Program-made: the position numbers and the translations under genes
Notes under the pieces: generated by a model
The model's database searches: none
Told to the model about the DNA's origin: nothing
What the model saw: the letters and a program-made list of their open reading frames with translations, nothing else
Part shown: positions 1 to 11,419 of the stretch, in pieces
Position numbering within the stretch: the stretch's first letter is position 1
Layout: each line of letters begins with the position of its first letter
Assembly (NCBI GenBank): GCA_036852015.1
Contig: JAANDG010000017.1
Span: 434,001 to 498,000, forward strand
Reading direction: 5' to 3'
DNA: 64,000 bases
Source: Pelodera strongyloides
Lineage: Eukaryota > Nematoda > Chromadorea > Rhabditida > Rhabditidae

Positions 1-67
1 CATCTTGAACCGAGCTTTTCCGGAATTCTTCAAACTTTTCCCAACTCGAACGCGCCTTTTATGCATG

Positions 68-156
68 TGCGTATACTGATTTGGCAATAAATAAATATTT
101 TACGCGTATTATACTGATATGCGTATACCGATTTGGCAAAGAATAAATAGTTTACG
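68..156. repeat. Two imperfect copies of an AT-rich 37 bp unit
   Basis: Positions 68-104 and 120-156 carry the same unit, starting TGCGTATAC and ending TTTACG, with a few substitutions. No gene is recognisable in the first 690 bases. The stretch around 195-365 has weak similarity, partly inverted, to sequence near 15770-15810 and 53060-53090, which suggests another old dispersed repeat. Confidence 0.6.
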
Positions 157-695
157 TTTCAAGAGAACCCTTATTCACGGGCGATTTCGACAGTACTGTA
201 CTACGGCAATCTTATGTCTTGGCAAAGTTGACGACGAGTTCCAGATGACGAATTGTTCGAAGTACGCTACCCTGTCAGAAACACTTTTTAGTTTTTTATT
301 CCGTACACATTTGGATAAAGGGCTCGTCGCCTACTGCTCAGACTCAGGTCCTCTGCGTAACATGTCATAAGCAAACATCTGTATTTTCACCCTTTAATAA
401 AGATGCACGCTCTAGAAGCGTAAAACACATTTAAATTTAAGAGCAGATTTCGCACAAGAAAATGATGACAAACTGATATAAACATTCAAATAATTTTATT
501 ATTAACAGTTTTAATCTTTGGTCCATCCACGCCAGTCCGAGCACTCATAAAATCGATATGGTGTGGTCCTAAATTGTGATTTGTTTATTTACAAAATACA
601 CCATCCAAGGATGGACAACTCATATACATGTAGGACGTAAATAATAAATTGATAATAAATTGACTTTAGTAAGAAAAACATTGAGGAAAATTACT

Positions 696-1153
696 TTAAA
701 GGGAGAGGCCCACGAGAAAAAGAATTTCTTCAATTTACTTGCGCACAATGTCCGGTATCTCAGAAATATTACTGTGAAAACCGCATAAATTTGCAGCTAG
801 AACTCGCAGAGATATTCTATGCTAAACAGTTCGGCCAGGTACCGTAGTCAGCAACACAAAAATTAGTTTTTATGGTTTATATCCGTGCACTTGCATTCTT
901 TTTCAACGTAATAATGTTCTAGCGAATATAAATCATTACTACATTTATAACGAGGCGTTTCCAACACAGGAATGCCCTAAAAGCGCGAAAATTGATCCTG
1001 ACAACGGTACCTGACCGAACTGTTTGCCGGAGAATAACTCTGTGAGTTCCAGGCCTCAAACAATGCGGTTCCCACAGTAATATTTCTGAAATTCCGGACA
1101 TTCTGTGCAAGTAAATTGAGGAAAACTTTATTCTCATGGGCCTCTCCCTTTAA
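696..1153. mobile_element. Foldback MITE with TTAA ends (family A)
   Basis: The element runs between two TTAA tetramers (696-699 and 1150-1153). Its terminal inverted repeats start AGGGAGAGGCCCA and extend about 150 bp with scattered mismatches, so nearly the whole element folds on itself. There is no coding capacity. TTAA flanks are typical of piggyBac-type insertion, but no transposase of that class is visible here, so the class is an inference. Related ends occur at 16900-18180, 31330-31408 and at the ends of the 4.1 kb element at 31941-36064. Confidence 0.8.
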
Positions 1154-1276
1154 TACATCACCGTGCGTTTTAGATATGCGTTCCTCACACATTTATGGAT
1201 TTATGTGTATTAGTTGATCAGATAACATATGGTGTAGGCTCGTAGTATTAGTTCAATATAGTAAACAAAACTATTC

Positions 1277-1380
1277 CTTGTCCTGATGATGCCGAAAGGT
1301 GAAAGTTGACATAAATATTTGGTTTACATCTGTCCAATCTGTCTTTCTGCGGGAGTCGTACTAAGCTCGACGATCTACCT
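1277..1380 (+). mobile_element. 3' end relic of a Penelope-like element
   Basis: This 100 bp stretch matches the 3' end of the Penelope-like element at 22226-24398, aligned to about 24290-24392. Shared landmarks in the same order are CCTGATGATG, CGAAA, TTTACATCTG, GGGAGTCGTA and CGANGATCTACC. It is too diverged to be a recent copy and carries no coding sequence. Confidence 0.65.
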
Positions 1381-1591
1381 ATTCTATGAACTTCTCACGG
1401 TTGTTTGTTCCAGTATTATAACTACCAATCTTACCCTCCATCATAATAGTATCGTTCTTCATCGAAGTTGAGAGTGACATTCTACAAGTAAAGCAGTAAG
1501 AGCAAATGGTTTTTAAGTGGATGTTAATGACGTTAATAACCTTTGCGAAAACTCGAAGAATTTTGGGCCGGCGCCTCAATGTTTTGCTTAC

Positions 1592-1644
1592 GTAAGCCTT
1601 ACTACAAGGGCGAAAGAATAATAAAAGTAAGCCTTACTACAAGG
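1592..1644. repeat. Short tandem duplication
   Basis: GTAAGCCTTACTACAAGG occurs at 1592-1609 and again at 1627-1644, 35 bp apart. No gene context is evident. Confidence 0.7.
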
Positions 1645-1899
1645 ACGCGTGGCTTTAGGTTGTTCCAATGCCATAAATATGCGCAATGTGAGACGGTTTC
1701 CTAGAAGAAATGATAGATAAAACTTATATAACCTAGAGCATACAAATAGATTTTTGTCATCTGACTAAATGCTTTACAGTTCAAATGCCGATTTTTGGAA
1801 ATTTCAGGATTCCTCTGAAAATCGTGTCGTGGAGCGACGGTACCAATTTCGCAAAGTTGGTTGTGTGCAAGGTCAGGGTAGCGGTACGGTTACGTTATG

Positions 1900-2106
1900 T
1901 TAGGGGAATCGACGCCTCGCTTGGTACCTAACCTCTACGGTTCGAATATTCCCTGATACTAAGCAACGCACCCTTCCGGCACTCATGCCCGGTTTCGCCG
2001 CACACTTTTGCACTCCCTTTAGGTACCACCAAGCGTTATCAGGATGCAAGCGAAGGCGTTCCTGTGCACGGAACTCACGGTATTCAACATCGCCACTGAG
2101 GATACA
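1900..2106 (-). CDS. Possible terminal exon of an unrecognised gene
   Basis: A 69-codon open frame on the minus strand starts right after a good acceptor (TTTATTTCAG, ag at 2108-2107) and ends in TAA at 1900-1902. It has no ATG, so it would be an internal or terminal exon. The peptide is rich in R, W and C; I see stretches such as DNAWWYLKGVQKC and VSGNIRTVEVRY, which look like ordinary protein rather than translated repeat. No family is recognised. I found no convincing upstream exons between 2110 and 4600, so it may be the remnant of a broken gene or a chance open frame in a locally GC-rich stretch. Confidence 0.3.
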   Translation of the reverse strand, partial: CILSGDVEYREFRAQERLRLHPDNAWWYLKGVQKCAAKPGMSAGRVRCLVSGNIRTVEVRYQARRRFP

Positions 2107-2795
2107 CTGAAATAAAAGTTAATCAATAAGATAGCAGTGAATTATGCAACTTTTCAACTTGTATCTTTTCTGCACAAGGCTTACGCAGTAATAGTATATT
2201 CTTAAAGGGAATTGACCCCTTTGCTAAGGACACGTTCTAAGAAAAGGGAAAACTAGCAAAGCACAACACTACCCCTTCAAAGGTGTAGGCAATTGAACCA
2301 TACAAGGCTTCGATTTGGTGTTATTATATTTGAAAGATTTTGAGGGTTAGGGGGCATTCGAGTTGGCCAAAATGCGCGAATTTCGCGCATTTTGCGAAAT
2401 ACTCCATTCAGGTTCATTGTTAGGGCGCGTTAGCGTGTTGCGAAATATCCTGATCAAACTAGAGACGCAGAGAACTGAAAATATTTTCTCACTGGCTCCT
2501 TTTATTTGTCAACAATCTCTCGTCTAATCAACTCGAACAGGATATTTCGCGGAATTTCCGTATTTTGCCCAGCTCAGATACATCTAGTCCCGCGCCCGTT
2601 TCTATCCTCTGCATATTTATGCTATCATGGAAAAATTACCCCATCGCCCGTGTGAAAGCAGTTCTGTGCATAGCCATACTCCATATTTCTGTTTGTGTCG
2701 ATATGATTGATTAAGTACACTTTAACGTCTGCCTGAAATGATAGTATATTTTGATTCTATATGTTCTATTACGAAGGCGGTCCCAGGTTTTGATG

Positions 2796-2846
2796 AAGGA
2801 GTGCGGCAGGCACCAGTGCGTAAGGAGTGCGGCAGGCACCAGTGCG
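2796..2846. repeat. Tandem duplication of a 26 bp unit
   Basis: AAGGAGTGCGGCAGGCACCA plus GTGCG is present at 2796-2820 and exactly repeated at 2822-2846. A third diverged copy with one inserted GC lies near 2945-2975. The surroundings, from 2110 to 3800, show no gene. 3130-3260 resembles the interior of the CCGGCCGG foldback family (see 57698-57879) in a decayed form. Confidence 0.7.
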
Positions 2847-3824
2847 TTATATTGCCCCATGCTGTCTAAATGGTCATCATTGGTCTCGAAGTGCGCCCAG
2901 GACTTTTTAACAACTAATCACAGGATAATAGGCCTCAGTTTTTGAAGGAGTGGCGCGGCAGGCACACATGTGCGATATGCTTGCTAAGCTTTCGCCACCT
3001 GGTTTTGAAGTGCACCCGACAAATTAATTGTCGCAAAAATTTTGTCTTTATGTAAACGTACATCCTCTGTCCGCGGATCGCAACTGTGATGTACTTTGAC
3101 AAGAAGCTGGAATTTCTTAATTTACTGATTAAAGGGACATAATGGGATGTTTTGAAACAGATCAAGACAACTACATTCACTTTTATGATATGCAAATACA
3201 TATACTTAGAATGAAAAATCGCGCAGTGTCGCGCAGCAATTTGCATACACTAAATCGGACTACTGTAGATGGAAGGCTATCATATGGCTTTATTATCAAA
3301 CTACGGTACTTGAGGAAACCCACGTCGATTTCATTTGACATTCCATAGGAAAGGAACGATAATAGGAAAAGAAACTGGAAAATCTTGGAATTCATTTTAT
3401 CGCTGAAAAAAAAAACTACGAAAAGCTCACGAACTTTGAATGGTAAACGTTTTCGAAATTAGTAACAAATTGAATATTCCTTCAGAATATTCTAATTGCA
3501 AATGGAAAGTGGATTGCCGAAAGTAGAAAGATCCACTATTTACGTTTCCAACCGTATAGTATGTCCCTGGCCGTGCTCTTCATTTGCTGTTGAACGTCCT
3601 TACGTGCACTGATCAACGTTGAAACCTGTTAAAGAGGTATAACAGCCGGTTTTGAGATGGATTTTGTATAAGTTCATTCCAGTGCATCATACATTTCTAG
3701 CTTCTATGTGTTCAATAAACAGTAACACTACAAAATTTTAATATTTATTGTTCATTTACTTTTCATACGCAACTGTATGAAAAGATGTATTTATCTAAAA
3801 GTTCGGACATAAAATATGACTGAC

Positions 3825-4580
3825 GAAAATCGGGTAGTACTCGGCGAAATTAGTGCGCTCGCTGGGCGACGAACATTGTACGAGTGGGGAATTGTGGTGT
3901 GCGCAAAGGTTTCGGATTTTGACATACACAGGAAAGTGAACCGCGATTTCGCCCCGATTCTTCCAAAAAAGAATTTCGCCTCGATCATTGCTCAAAAAAC
4001 GATTTCGCCCCGAATTTTTGAGGGACTTGATCGGAGCGAAATCGGGGTTTTTGGTTCCTCACGTTGTTGTTTCTCGTAGTAGAACTCAGCAATTTCCGAG
4101 TAACTTTTATTTAAGCAACAAATAAATTGGGTAAGACAACGGAAGATAAATGATAAGAAGATACAAGAGAATAAACACGAAAACACATAGCGCAGATTAA
4201 AACGGATAAGGTAAATGATTGAACTCAAAATGGATATCAATGTTATAGTTATAGTGAACAATTATTACGTGCGAGCGAAGTTGCTCCAATTTGGTGAGCA
4301 TAGGTGCAGAAAAAAAAATAGGCACAATACGAAGCAGTTACAAAAATACGGGATATTTGCGACGGTTATTGATAAAAATTTTGATTTAATTAAAAAAAAA
4401 AAAAGCGTGCATTTAACAAAAGCGAACAAAAAATGGATTTCGAAAACCAAATCGAACAAAAATATGTTCATTTAACGAGTTAACCAAGCCTACACGATGA
4501 TGCGGTAATTCCACAGAATTATGCGTATAATCACATAAAATAACCGCGGTCGATCCCTTTCTAAAAAATACATTTAAACC
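3825..4580. repeat. Left copy of the 3' flank of the segmental duplication
   Basis: Two blocks here have counterparts downstream of the second BTB gene. 3825-3903 matches 10165-10245 (shared GACGAACATTGTA and GAATTG), and 4275-4580 matches 10845-11132 (shared CAATTTGGTGAGCA, GGTGCAGAAA, ATAATCACATAAAA, CGGTCGAT). The order is the same in both places, so the duplicated unit covers the gene and its downstream flank. 3935-4055 also holds a small foldback rich in CGATTTCGCCCCGAT, a motif seen again at 6415-6660 and 61905-62075. No coding sequence is recognised. Confidence 0.65.
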
Positions 4581-4622
4581 GATAACCGAGCATAAGAGCC
4601 ATTTAATACAGTAGTAGCTATC

Positions 4623-5884
4623 ATTGGAGAAGACACCCTCCATACATCCCCCGTACATCCATCCGTACATCTTTGTACACCCCCGTACATCCCGTCGCAA
4701 CACTGTACACCCTCATACATACCGTAGCAATACGGTACACCCTCATACATCCCGTGAGATATACGTACACCCTCATACCTCCCGTGAGGTATACGTACAT
4801 CCTCGTACATGCCGTGGGGTATACGTACATCCTCGTAAATCACTTTACACATTTTTTGAACACCTAACACCATGATTTTAAGGATACATTTTGCCTAGAA
4901 AATGTGCAAAATATAGTGAATGGTGCGACTAAATATCGAATGAAAATTATGAAGAAAAAAAAACAGTATTTCACTGAGAAAACCCTATGCTCCAATAAAA
5001 AAAACCATATTCATTTTCATGATCATAGAGGATGAAGCTTCCTTCGCTCATCACTTCACAACTCCGTTTCCATCCAACACCTGTTTTCTTATAACCACAG
5101 TTCCTCCCAATTTGGCATTGGCCAGCTTGTCACTTGGCTCTTGTCCAAGTACCCGACCTCTGTACCCTGTACCTCTACCATCTGCGTCTCTCTTAGTACC
5201 CTTATCTGAACAGGATATGGGGTGGTGATTGGTGATATACTCAGATAAGGGTACAAAGAGAGACGCAGAGGATAGGGGTACAGGGATAGTGTACATCTTG
5301 GACAATAGCCAAGAAGTGAAAGCTGGACCAATGCCAAATGGAGAGAAACTGCGGTTAGCACAAATTACGAAATGCGTAATCAAAAATACACCTCACATAA
5401 TTTAGTGCGTGTTCTAACAACACCAACATTCAAATTGCTCTTATGTTTCGTTTGAAAATGTAAAAAATATTGAATTGAAGATGCAGAAAACAAGTGTTAG
5501 ATGGAAACGGGCAGAAAACAAGTGCAAGATGGAAACGGGGTTGCGAAGTGATGAGCGAAGGAAGCTTCATCGTCTATGATTATGAAAACGAATATGGTTT
5601 TTTTATTGGAACATTGATACAAATGGAGCATAGGGTATTCTCAGTGAAACAGTTAATGTTTTTTTATAATTTTCATTCGATATTTAGTCACACCATTCAC
5701 TATATTTTGCACATTTTCTAGTACAAAATGTATCCTTATAAAACATGGTGTTCAAAAAATGTGTAAAGTGATGTACGAGGATGCGTACGTATACCCCACG
5801 GGATGTTTGAGGGTGTACAGTACTGCGACGGGATGTACGGAGATGTACGGATGTACGGGGGATGTATGGAGGGTGTCTTCGCCA
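4623..5884. mobile_element. 1.26 kb foldback element containing a minisatellite
   Basis: The left arm (4623 to about 5092) reads as the reverse complement of the right arm (about 5490 to 5884). Shared landmarks are GAAGACACCCTCCATACAT at the outer ends, CACATTTTTTGAACACC, and the region around CATAGAGGATGAAGC. The centre (5105-5345) is a second nested inverted repeat around GTACCCTTATCTGA. The left arm carries about five units of a 30 bp minisatellite (CCTCATACATCCCGT core, 4710-4840), fewer on the right. The open frames inside are repeat translations and not genes. The element lies just 3' of the stop codon of the BTB gene at 5945. Confidence 0.8.
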
Positions 5885-5944
5885 ATAAGCCTATCAGCAC
5901 ACGTTTAGACAAAACAATATGTTTGCACGCGGTAAGAGCCATTT

Positions 5945-8900
5945 TTACATTATTGCCTGAATAGTTGCCTTAGCCGGCGTTAGCCGTCTGGTGAAACAAT
6001 AAATGTCAAACAGCTTCAAACTTGCCTTCATGCCTCGCGAATTGCCCATGCAAGTGTAAAAGATTGCCGCAATAAGCAGACCATTGTGGACCTATATTGA
6101 AAATGATATTAAAATCTTACAAGTAAACTCAAGAATTGCGCGCGGCAAGAGTTTGGGGTGTTTCCCGCAAAAGAATTTGGTGCGCGCCACAAAAGTTTCT
6201 TCAACGACTCCGGTTGCCGTTTTGGTGCGGGAGACACCCCCAGACTGTTGGGGGAAACACCCCCAAAACGTTGCCGAAATGGAGCGGGGCGCAACTTTCG
6301 CGCCGAACCAAGAATAGTGTTTCCCACAAAGGATCGGCGCGCATTTTGCGCCCCATTTCTATTCGGCGCGCATTTTGTTTCCCATTTTTTTGCGGCGCGC
6401 ATTTTGTTTTTCAAAAAACCCCGATTTCGCCCTTCAAAAACCCATTCAAAAAAGCCCGATCAAGTCCCGACTTCGCCCCGATCACAAATAATCGGGGCAT
6501 AATTGGGAACAAAGCCCGATTTCGCACCGATTCTTCCAAAAAAAAAAAAAAAAAAAAAAAATTATTTGAAAAAAAAAAAAAACATTTTTTTCAAAAAAAA
6601 AAACCCGCTTTTTCTCGAAAAAAAGAACCGATTTCGCATCGGGGCGAAATTGGGCTTTTTGGTGACCTTGACCTGCAAACTTTTTTGGATTGGCAAATTG
6701 TTCGTCTTATCCACCGTAGATAGCTGTAACAATAGTTGTTAATGGGGTTTGCAAGTATGCCCGATTTTCATTGCAAGTATCGAAAAAAATTACCGTATCT
6801 TGGCACTACACGAAAATATCTACAGCCAGTTTTATGGTCGATCGCCACGGGACCAGGACCGGTACACACGGGACCATTTTTTGAGCAAAAGTGCATGCAC
6901 TGTGCATCTGTTCTCGCTTCGTTAATATCGCTGAGAGCCGATGAGTTGCGCCCCGCACCATTTCCGCACCTTTTCGGCAACGTTTTTGAAAGCGCTCGGA
7001 GGATCTGCCGTAAGTGTTTCCCGCAAAAGTTTAGAGGTGTTTCCCGCACCAAAACGGCAACCAGAGACGGTGAAAAATCTTTTGCGGCGTGCATCAAATT
7101 CTTTTGCGGAAAACACCCCCAAACTGGTGCCGCGCGCAACTCTTGAGTTTCGTTGATATGGCACATTTTCTATAATGTGGATGACTTTCAAAGGTGTATT
7201 CAAAATTTACACGATTTTGCGAATTGATACTTGCAAAGAAAAATCGCGGTTTTTGGCATAGTTGCGAACCCCATTATCAGCCGTAGCCAAATCCGTTGTT
7301 TTCTTATATAGAGATAGAGAGAGAGAGGGAGAGGGAGAGAGAGAAGAAGGTATTCGACCTATTGGAGAGAAAGAGAGAAAATAGTAACGAGTTTGATGAT
7401 ATTCCTATTTATTCTCTTTGACCAATCGGAGACGCCCGTGCTGGTAAATTATAAACATGTTAGTGCAATTCAGAATAGTATTTTACGTTTACGGACAAAA
7501 TAAGGGAGGAAACTAAAAAAACTGGGGGTTTAGATGAAAGCCAAACTATGAAGAAATAAATAGTTTTGAAATGTAAAAAAAATACTAAGGAGAATAATAA
7601 AATATCATGAAAAGTAGTAAGAATAAAAACATATAAATAAAATAAAATACCTTCTCCCATAACTTTGAATTGCGCACAACATCAATGCTGATTTTTTTCA
7701 CGATGTAATCAGCAATTTCCCAGATGAAGTCACAACCACTGTAATACAGTATATATAAAGTAATTTCTACATTATATCCCAAATATATTTGTTGTAATAT
7801 AATAGCTCATCCTCTACGCATTTCGCAACAGTACGGGTGAAAACACTGTCGTATTACCAATAGCAAAAAAATCTAACTATTTGAACTGATATCACCCGGC
7901 GCATCCCTCTTGATTGCTTCCACTGCTAGTTACATTGAAAATCGGTAACAACACTTACTGAATTGGATGTTCAATCACGGCCACAAGTAAGAGCAACAGT
8001 TCGTCAAGCTTAGTGCTATCGACACAAAGATTCGTCCCTGATAGTATTTAAGATCAAGTGAGAACAAAAGCCGGGTCTCTCCAAAAAATTTTTCGCACAC
8101 TCGTAGCGCACCTCCTGCACACACACACCCTTCGCACTCTTTTAGCCGCACCTTCTGCACTCTGACACACACCCTTCGCACTCTCCTAGCGCACCTCCTG
8201 CGTGCGCACCTTTCGCACAAACCTTGCGCACCTCCTGCACACACACACACCCTTCGCACTCTTTTAGCCGCACCTTCTGCACTCTGACACACACCCTTCG
8301 CACTCTCCTAGCGCACCTCCTGCGTGCGCACCTTTCGCACAAACCTTGCGCACCTCTTGCATGCGCAACCTTCGCACACTCCTAGCGCACCTCATACACA
8401 CCCTAGGGCAAGTGGCCGCGCAGTGGCTGACCCGTATGGTCGCAAATGTTAGTTTATAAAAACACAACTTACGGATAAAATCACGACAGGCTGCGTACAC
8501 TTTCTCGATATCAAACTTGCTGGCCAAACGCAGGAGATCGTGAACATTGGCAACTGTAAATTTGAAAATGTTTTCAGATTTATATTTTTTCCAATGTTTT
8601 CTTGTTAACCCATAACAAACATTGGTTGGACTAGTTTTACTGTAGTTGTATAAATCAGATAAAATACGAATATTTCATTTAGCACTTTTAGCGCGGCTAC
8701 GCCTCTCTTTACGTGTTGCGGCATTATTGAAATTCACCACGATGAAACTATTTTTAGGCAGGTAGTAATTTTTCTGTAAAATAAATAAAACATACTTGTG
8801 ACCTCTTTGTCAGCATCCTCGATTTTGGCTCCGAGAACGCCAAGTAGAGTTTTGATGGACTGCGGTGTCTCATCCTGAAATTTTAGTGCTAAAATAATTG

Positions 8901-9685
8901 GGAGGCTATTCCCGGCTTCGTACACACGCCTACCGCCGGTAACGCTAACGGTAATGTCATATATGCTACTATTCTTGTGTAAGCATTAGCATACCTGAAG
9001 GACTGCCTTCTTCTCTCGAGCCTCTTCAAAATCACCGAAGAAAAGTTTCTCGAAAACGGGAGAAAACTCGGCGAGGAAATGCGGGTTCACGTGAAACACC
9101 GTGCCTATAAAAATTACGAATGTTGCGACGAGTGGTACTGCCGTGAAAATAAACAATTTAAAGGGAATGTCAAGCCGGTTTTTCATGTTGGGCTCAAAAG
9201 AAAGCTTATGTTTTGAAGGTAAGGAAAGTGAAAATAAAAATAAACAAAAACTTTCATATAAGAAGAAAAACAATTTCAAACCCCTCCAAAAAACTCCTTC
9301 AATATGGGATTCTGGTCATTTGGACAAAATCAGAACTATTCTCTGCCGCAGGACCGTTTGCTGTTAGACAGCAAAGAAAAAGAGGAGGGCGTGAGAGAAA
9401 TCGTGTAAACTACGGTAGCTGTGACAGCGTGTTATAGAATATCTGTGAATCAGGCTTGACATTCGCTTTAAAACAATGAATTCCCATCTAAAAAATCATC
9501 GCTGGTAGCTAATTGAAGGACTGCTGCTAACAACTGGAGGAAGACAAATTTAGGCAAAGGAAATAAAAAAGACTGAATAGCAAACACAAACCATCCTGAG
9601 CGCAGAGCTGGAACGAATGCAGTGTCGACTTCTCCAACAATGGATTATCAGATTCGCCGGTTTCTGCCGATTTCTCATCCGCCAT
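5945..9685 (-). CDS. BTB-domain protein, copy 1 (seven exons, intact)
   Basis: Exons on the minus strand: 9685-9592, 9104-8995, 8874-8796, 8553-8473, 8037-7959, 7738-7651, 6091-5945. They sum to 678 bases (225 residues plus stop) with every splice phase consistent. The BTB/POZ fold occupies roughly residues 20-122: LHSFQLCAQDG, then FHVNPHFLAEFSPVFEKLF, then a LLGVLG helix and HDLLRLASKFDIEKV. The C-terminal part has KLDELLLLL, CDFIWEIADYI and KLWEK. No MATH domain is present. A TTTCCAG acceptor sits nine bases before the ATG and fits spliced-leader addition. BTB proteins of this size commonly act as dimeric cullin-3 substrate adaptors, which is inference here. The last exon was found by similarity to copy 2 (AAIFHT against AAIFYT) beyond a 1.56 kb intron filled with repeats, so it is the least certain part. 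Confidence 0.85.
6135..7147. repeat. Inverted copies of a GC-rich repeat in the last intron of BTB copy 1
   Basis: 6135-6300 and 6950-7147 are inverted copies of one another, sharing GTTGCCGTTTTGGTGCGGGA, TTTCCCGCAAAAG and GCGGGGCGCAACT. Between them lie a CGATTTCGCCCC-type repeat (6415-6660) with long A runs (6537-6603). Apparent open frames over this stretch are repeat translations. The (GA)n tract at 7308-7380 follows. Confidence 0.75.
6743..7273. mobile_element. Foldback with GGGGTTTGCAAGTAT ends (family D)
   Basis: The left end reads TGGGGTTTGCAAGTAT and the right end is its diverged reverse complement. A compact copy with clean ends is at 36611-36760, and both share ACCGTAT near the left end. 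This copy has been enlarged by the GC-rich repeat at 6950-7147. There is no coding capacity. Confidence 0.6.
8109..8352. repeat. Minisatellite of about 122 bp, two copies, in an intron of BTB copy 1
   Basis: 8109-8228 and 8231-8352 are near-identical direct copies of a C-rich unit built from smaller GCGCACCTCCTGC and CCTTCGCAC modules, with degraded partial copies to 8400. It lies in the intron between exons 4 and 5. Its cysteine-rich minus-strand translation is an artefact of the repeat. Confidence 0.85.
9158..9471. mobile_element. Foldback with TTAA ends in intron 1 of BTB copy 1 (family B)
   Basis: TTAA tetramers at 9158-9161 and 9468-9471 bound a unit whose ends read AGGGAATGTCAAGCCGG and, inverted, AGCGAATGTCAAGCCTG. 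The left arm is repeated in inverse orientation at 28840-28976. There is no coding capacity. Confidence 0.65.
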
Positions 9686-9824
9686 TTTTGAGCCTGGAAA
9701 GAATTCTAAACTAACAGTATGCATAAATCATAGCGAATGAGAAAGGAAGATATAAAAAAGGACAAATAAACCACAACGAAAAAGAAGTAATAGTAAGGCG
9801 CAGTCACCCACCGAAAAATAAAAA

Positions 9825-9960
9825 TGAAGAACAAAAAAGGTCCGCGCCTGGCCCTCATTTTGTCGTGTTTAATCAATCAATACTTACCCAATCAATCAAT
9901 CGCTAGCCCGAGTTACTGTACGGAGAGCAGAACCGCAAATTGACAGAACACATGTTTGCG
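9825..9960 (-). promoter_or_regulatory. Conserved upstream block of BTB copy 1
   Basis: About 140-275 bp upstream of the ATG lies a block that is also upstream of BTB copy 2 (14915-15050). It contains AATCAATCAATACTTACCC, a second run of AATCAATCAAT, and GAGTTACTGTACGGAGAGCA. A diverged version (TTACTGTATGGAGAGC) occurs upstream of copy 4 near 39230. It may hold the promoter and enhancer. Conservation between copies 1 and 2 could simply reflect recent duplication; persistence of the short motif in copy 4 is more telling. Confidence 0.45.
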
Positions 9961-10254
9961 TGAATTCGATAAGATTGGTGAGCAACATTCCGTGTATGTA
10001 ATATATATAATAAGATATTTATAAGTAAATAAATAAATAGTCTACGATTCATCCAAGGTGCGTTAATGGTGGCACACTATGGTGTTGTAAAGCGTATGCG
10101 TACGGCAGTGCCGAGAAGGCAAATTTGGTATTATGTCCGTGTCCGTGGAAGTGCTTTACAGCTAATGGAAATCGGGTGGTGCGAGGCGACATTCTGGCAC
10201 TTGTTGGGTGACGAACATTGTATTTGTGGAGAATTGCGGTGAAGCCCTTGCTTA

Positions 10255-10433
10255 TTAGCGAAATAGCAGCTGGTTTTTGAAACGCATCGAGCACACCAGC
10301 ATTCTTATGCCCTTATGCGGCTTATGCAAGTGAACATAAATTAGAATGACAAATCGATCTAACTTCGAGTAAATTTGCATAATTAAGAAAGGTCCACGAT
10401 GTGATTCAAAAACCTGCCGGTATTTCGCTTTAA
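10255..10433. mobile_element. Foldback MITE, family C
   Basis: A unit of about 180 bp. Its right end reads CTGCCGGTATTTCGCTTTAA and the left end is the inverted counterpart, followed by GGTTTTTGAAACGCATCGAG. The interior has CTTATGCAAGTGAACATAA. Five full copies are in the window (10255, 11181, 15389, 40236, 57698), plus partial copies near 47772, 60000 and 63255. Confidence 0.8.
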
Positions 10434-10844
10434 CTGCCTTCCCCGGTCACCACATATGGTTTTGGTTCTTGTCTGATTTTCACATAGTTGTCTCTTGTTA
10501 TAGAAAAGTTTTATTGAAGCAACATTTGAACTGAACGATACACATAAGACAGCAGGATATAAATGAAGGACGAAAATAAATGACTGAATTATGCACAAAA
10601 ATGAAGGCACTTCACGTTCGAGCTAAGGTGCTATATTGAGTATTGAGTTATTCGAAGTCTTGATAAAAACAAAACAAAAAACGCACACGGCGAGATAATT
10701 TTGTACACGCCAACGACAGTATCAGCACAAATAAACCAGAAACTGTAAAAAAAAAGTTGTTAGTATTTTAGTCTCATATCATGAAAGCAAATCAGCATTG
10801 AGTCTTGAAAATAAAACGAATGGACGAGATCACATGTTATACTT

Positions 10845-11132
10845 ATGCGATTTGCAATTTGGTGAGCACAGGTGCAGAAACAAAAATGGAAACATATACG
10901 AAGCAATTACAAAAATACAGGATCTTTGCGAAGGGTCATTTATACAAAATTTGATTTAATTTATTAAAAAAGCATACATTTAGTGCATTTTGAAAACCTC
11001 ACATAAAAAAATTCAACGAAGAAATGTTCATTTGTCCAAGTCCAAGCGATTGCGATAATTGCACCGAATTGGAATGTGAATAATCACATAAAAACAGCGC
11101 GGTCGATTCCCTTCTAAAGAAACAACATTTAT
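10845..11132. repeat. Right copy of the 3' flank of the segmental duplication
   Basis: This is the counterpart of 4275-4580, lying downstream of BTB copy 2 as the other lies downstream of copy 1. Together with 10165-10245 it shows that intergenic flanks were duplicated along with the gene. Between 9700 and 12080 I see no gene other than this flank, the upstream block and three small repeats. Confidence 0.65.
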
Positions 11133-11180
11133 TACTGTGAGTATTGATTATCAAAACTAACAGTATTATCATTAGTATTT

Positions 11181-11359
11181 TAGAGCGAAATACTGGCCGG
11201 TTTTTGAAACGCATCGTGGACAACTGAATTCCTTCGTATTTATGCTAATTTGCTCGAATTTGGATCGATTTTTTATTATAGTTAATTGTCGTTTGCATAG
11301 GCAGCATAATAATATAAATATTCGATGTTTTTCAAAAACCGGCCGGTATTTCGCTTTAA
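11181..11359. mobile_element. Foldback MITE, family C
   Basis: Ends read GCGAAATACTGGCCGG on the left and CCGGCCGGTATTTCGC on the right, with GGTTTTTGAAACGCATCG just inside the left end and its inverse on the right. Same family as 10255-10433. Confidence 0.8.
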
Positions 11360-11419
11360 AACAAATAACATTTGTGATAAGGATACATTGTTCGCTAACA
11401 AAAAAAGCTTAAAATGACC

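Noticed and set aside
2770..3060. CRISPR-like or satellite array
   Set aside because: Only two close copies and one diverged copy of a 26 bp unit, without regular spacers, in a eukaryotic context.
4574..4875. Open frames on both strands with repeated tyrosine/valine or proline/histidine motifs
   Set aside because: They are translations of the 30 bp minisatellite in the foldback arm; both strands are open because the unit length is a multiple of three.
6136..6742. 195-residue lysine-rich open frame
   Set aside because: It spans the GC-rich repeat and poly(A) runs in the last intron of BTB copy 1; no protein-like segments and no splice context.
7975..8527. Cysteine-rich minus-strand frames that look like a secreted or zinc-binding protein
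   Set aside because: They read through the intronic minisatellite at 8109-8352. The true coding parts nearby are exons 4 and 5 of BTB copy 1 in defined phases.
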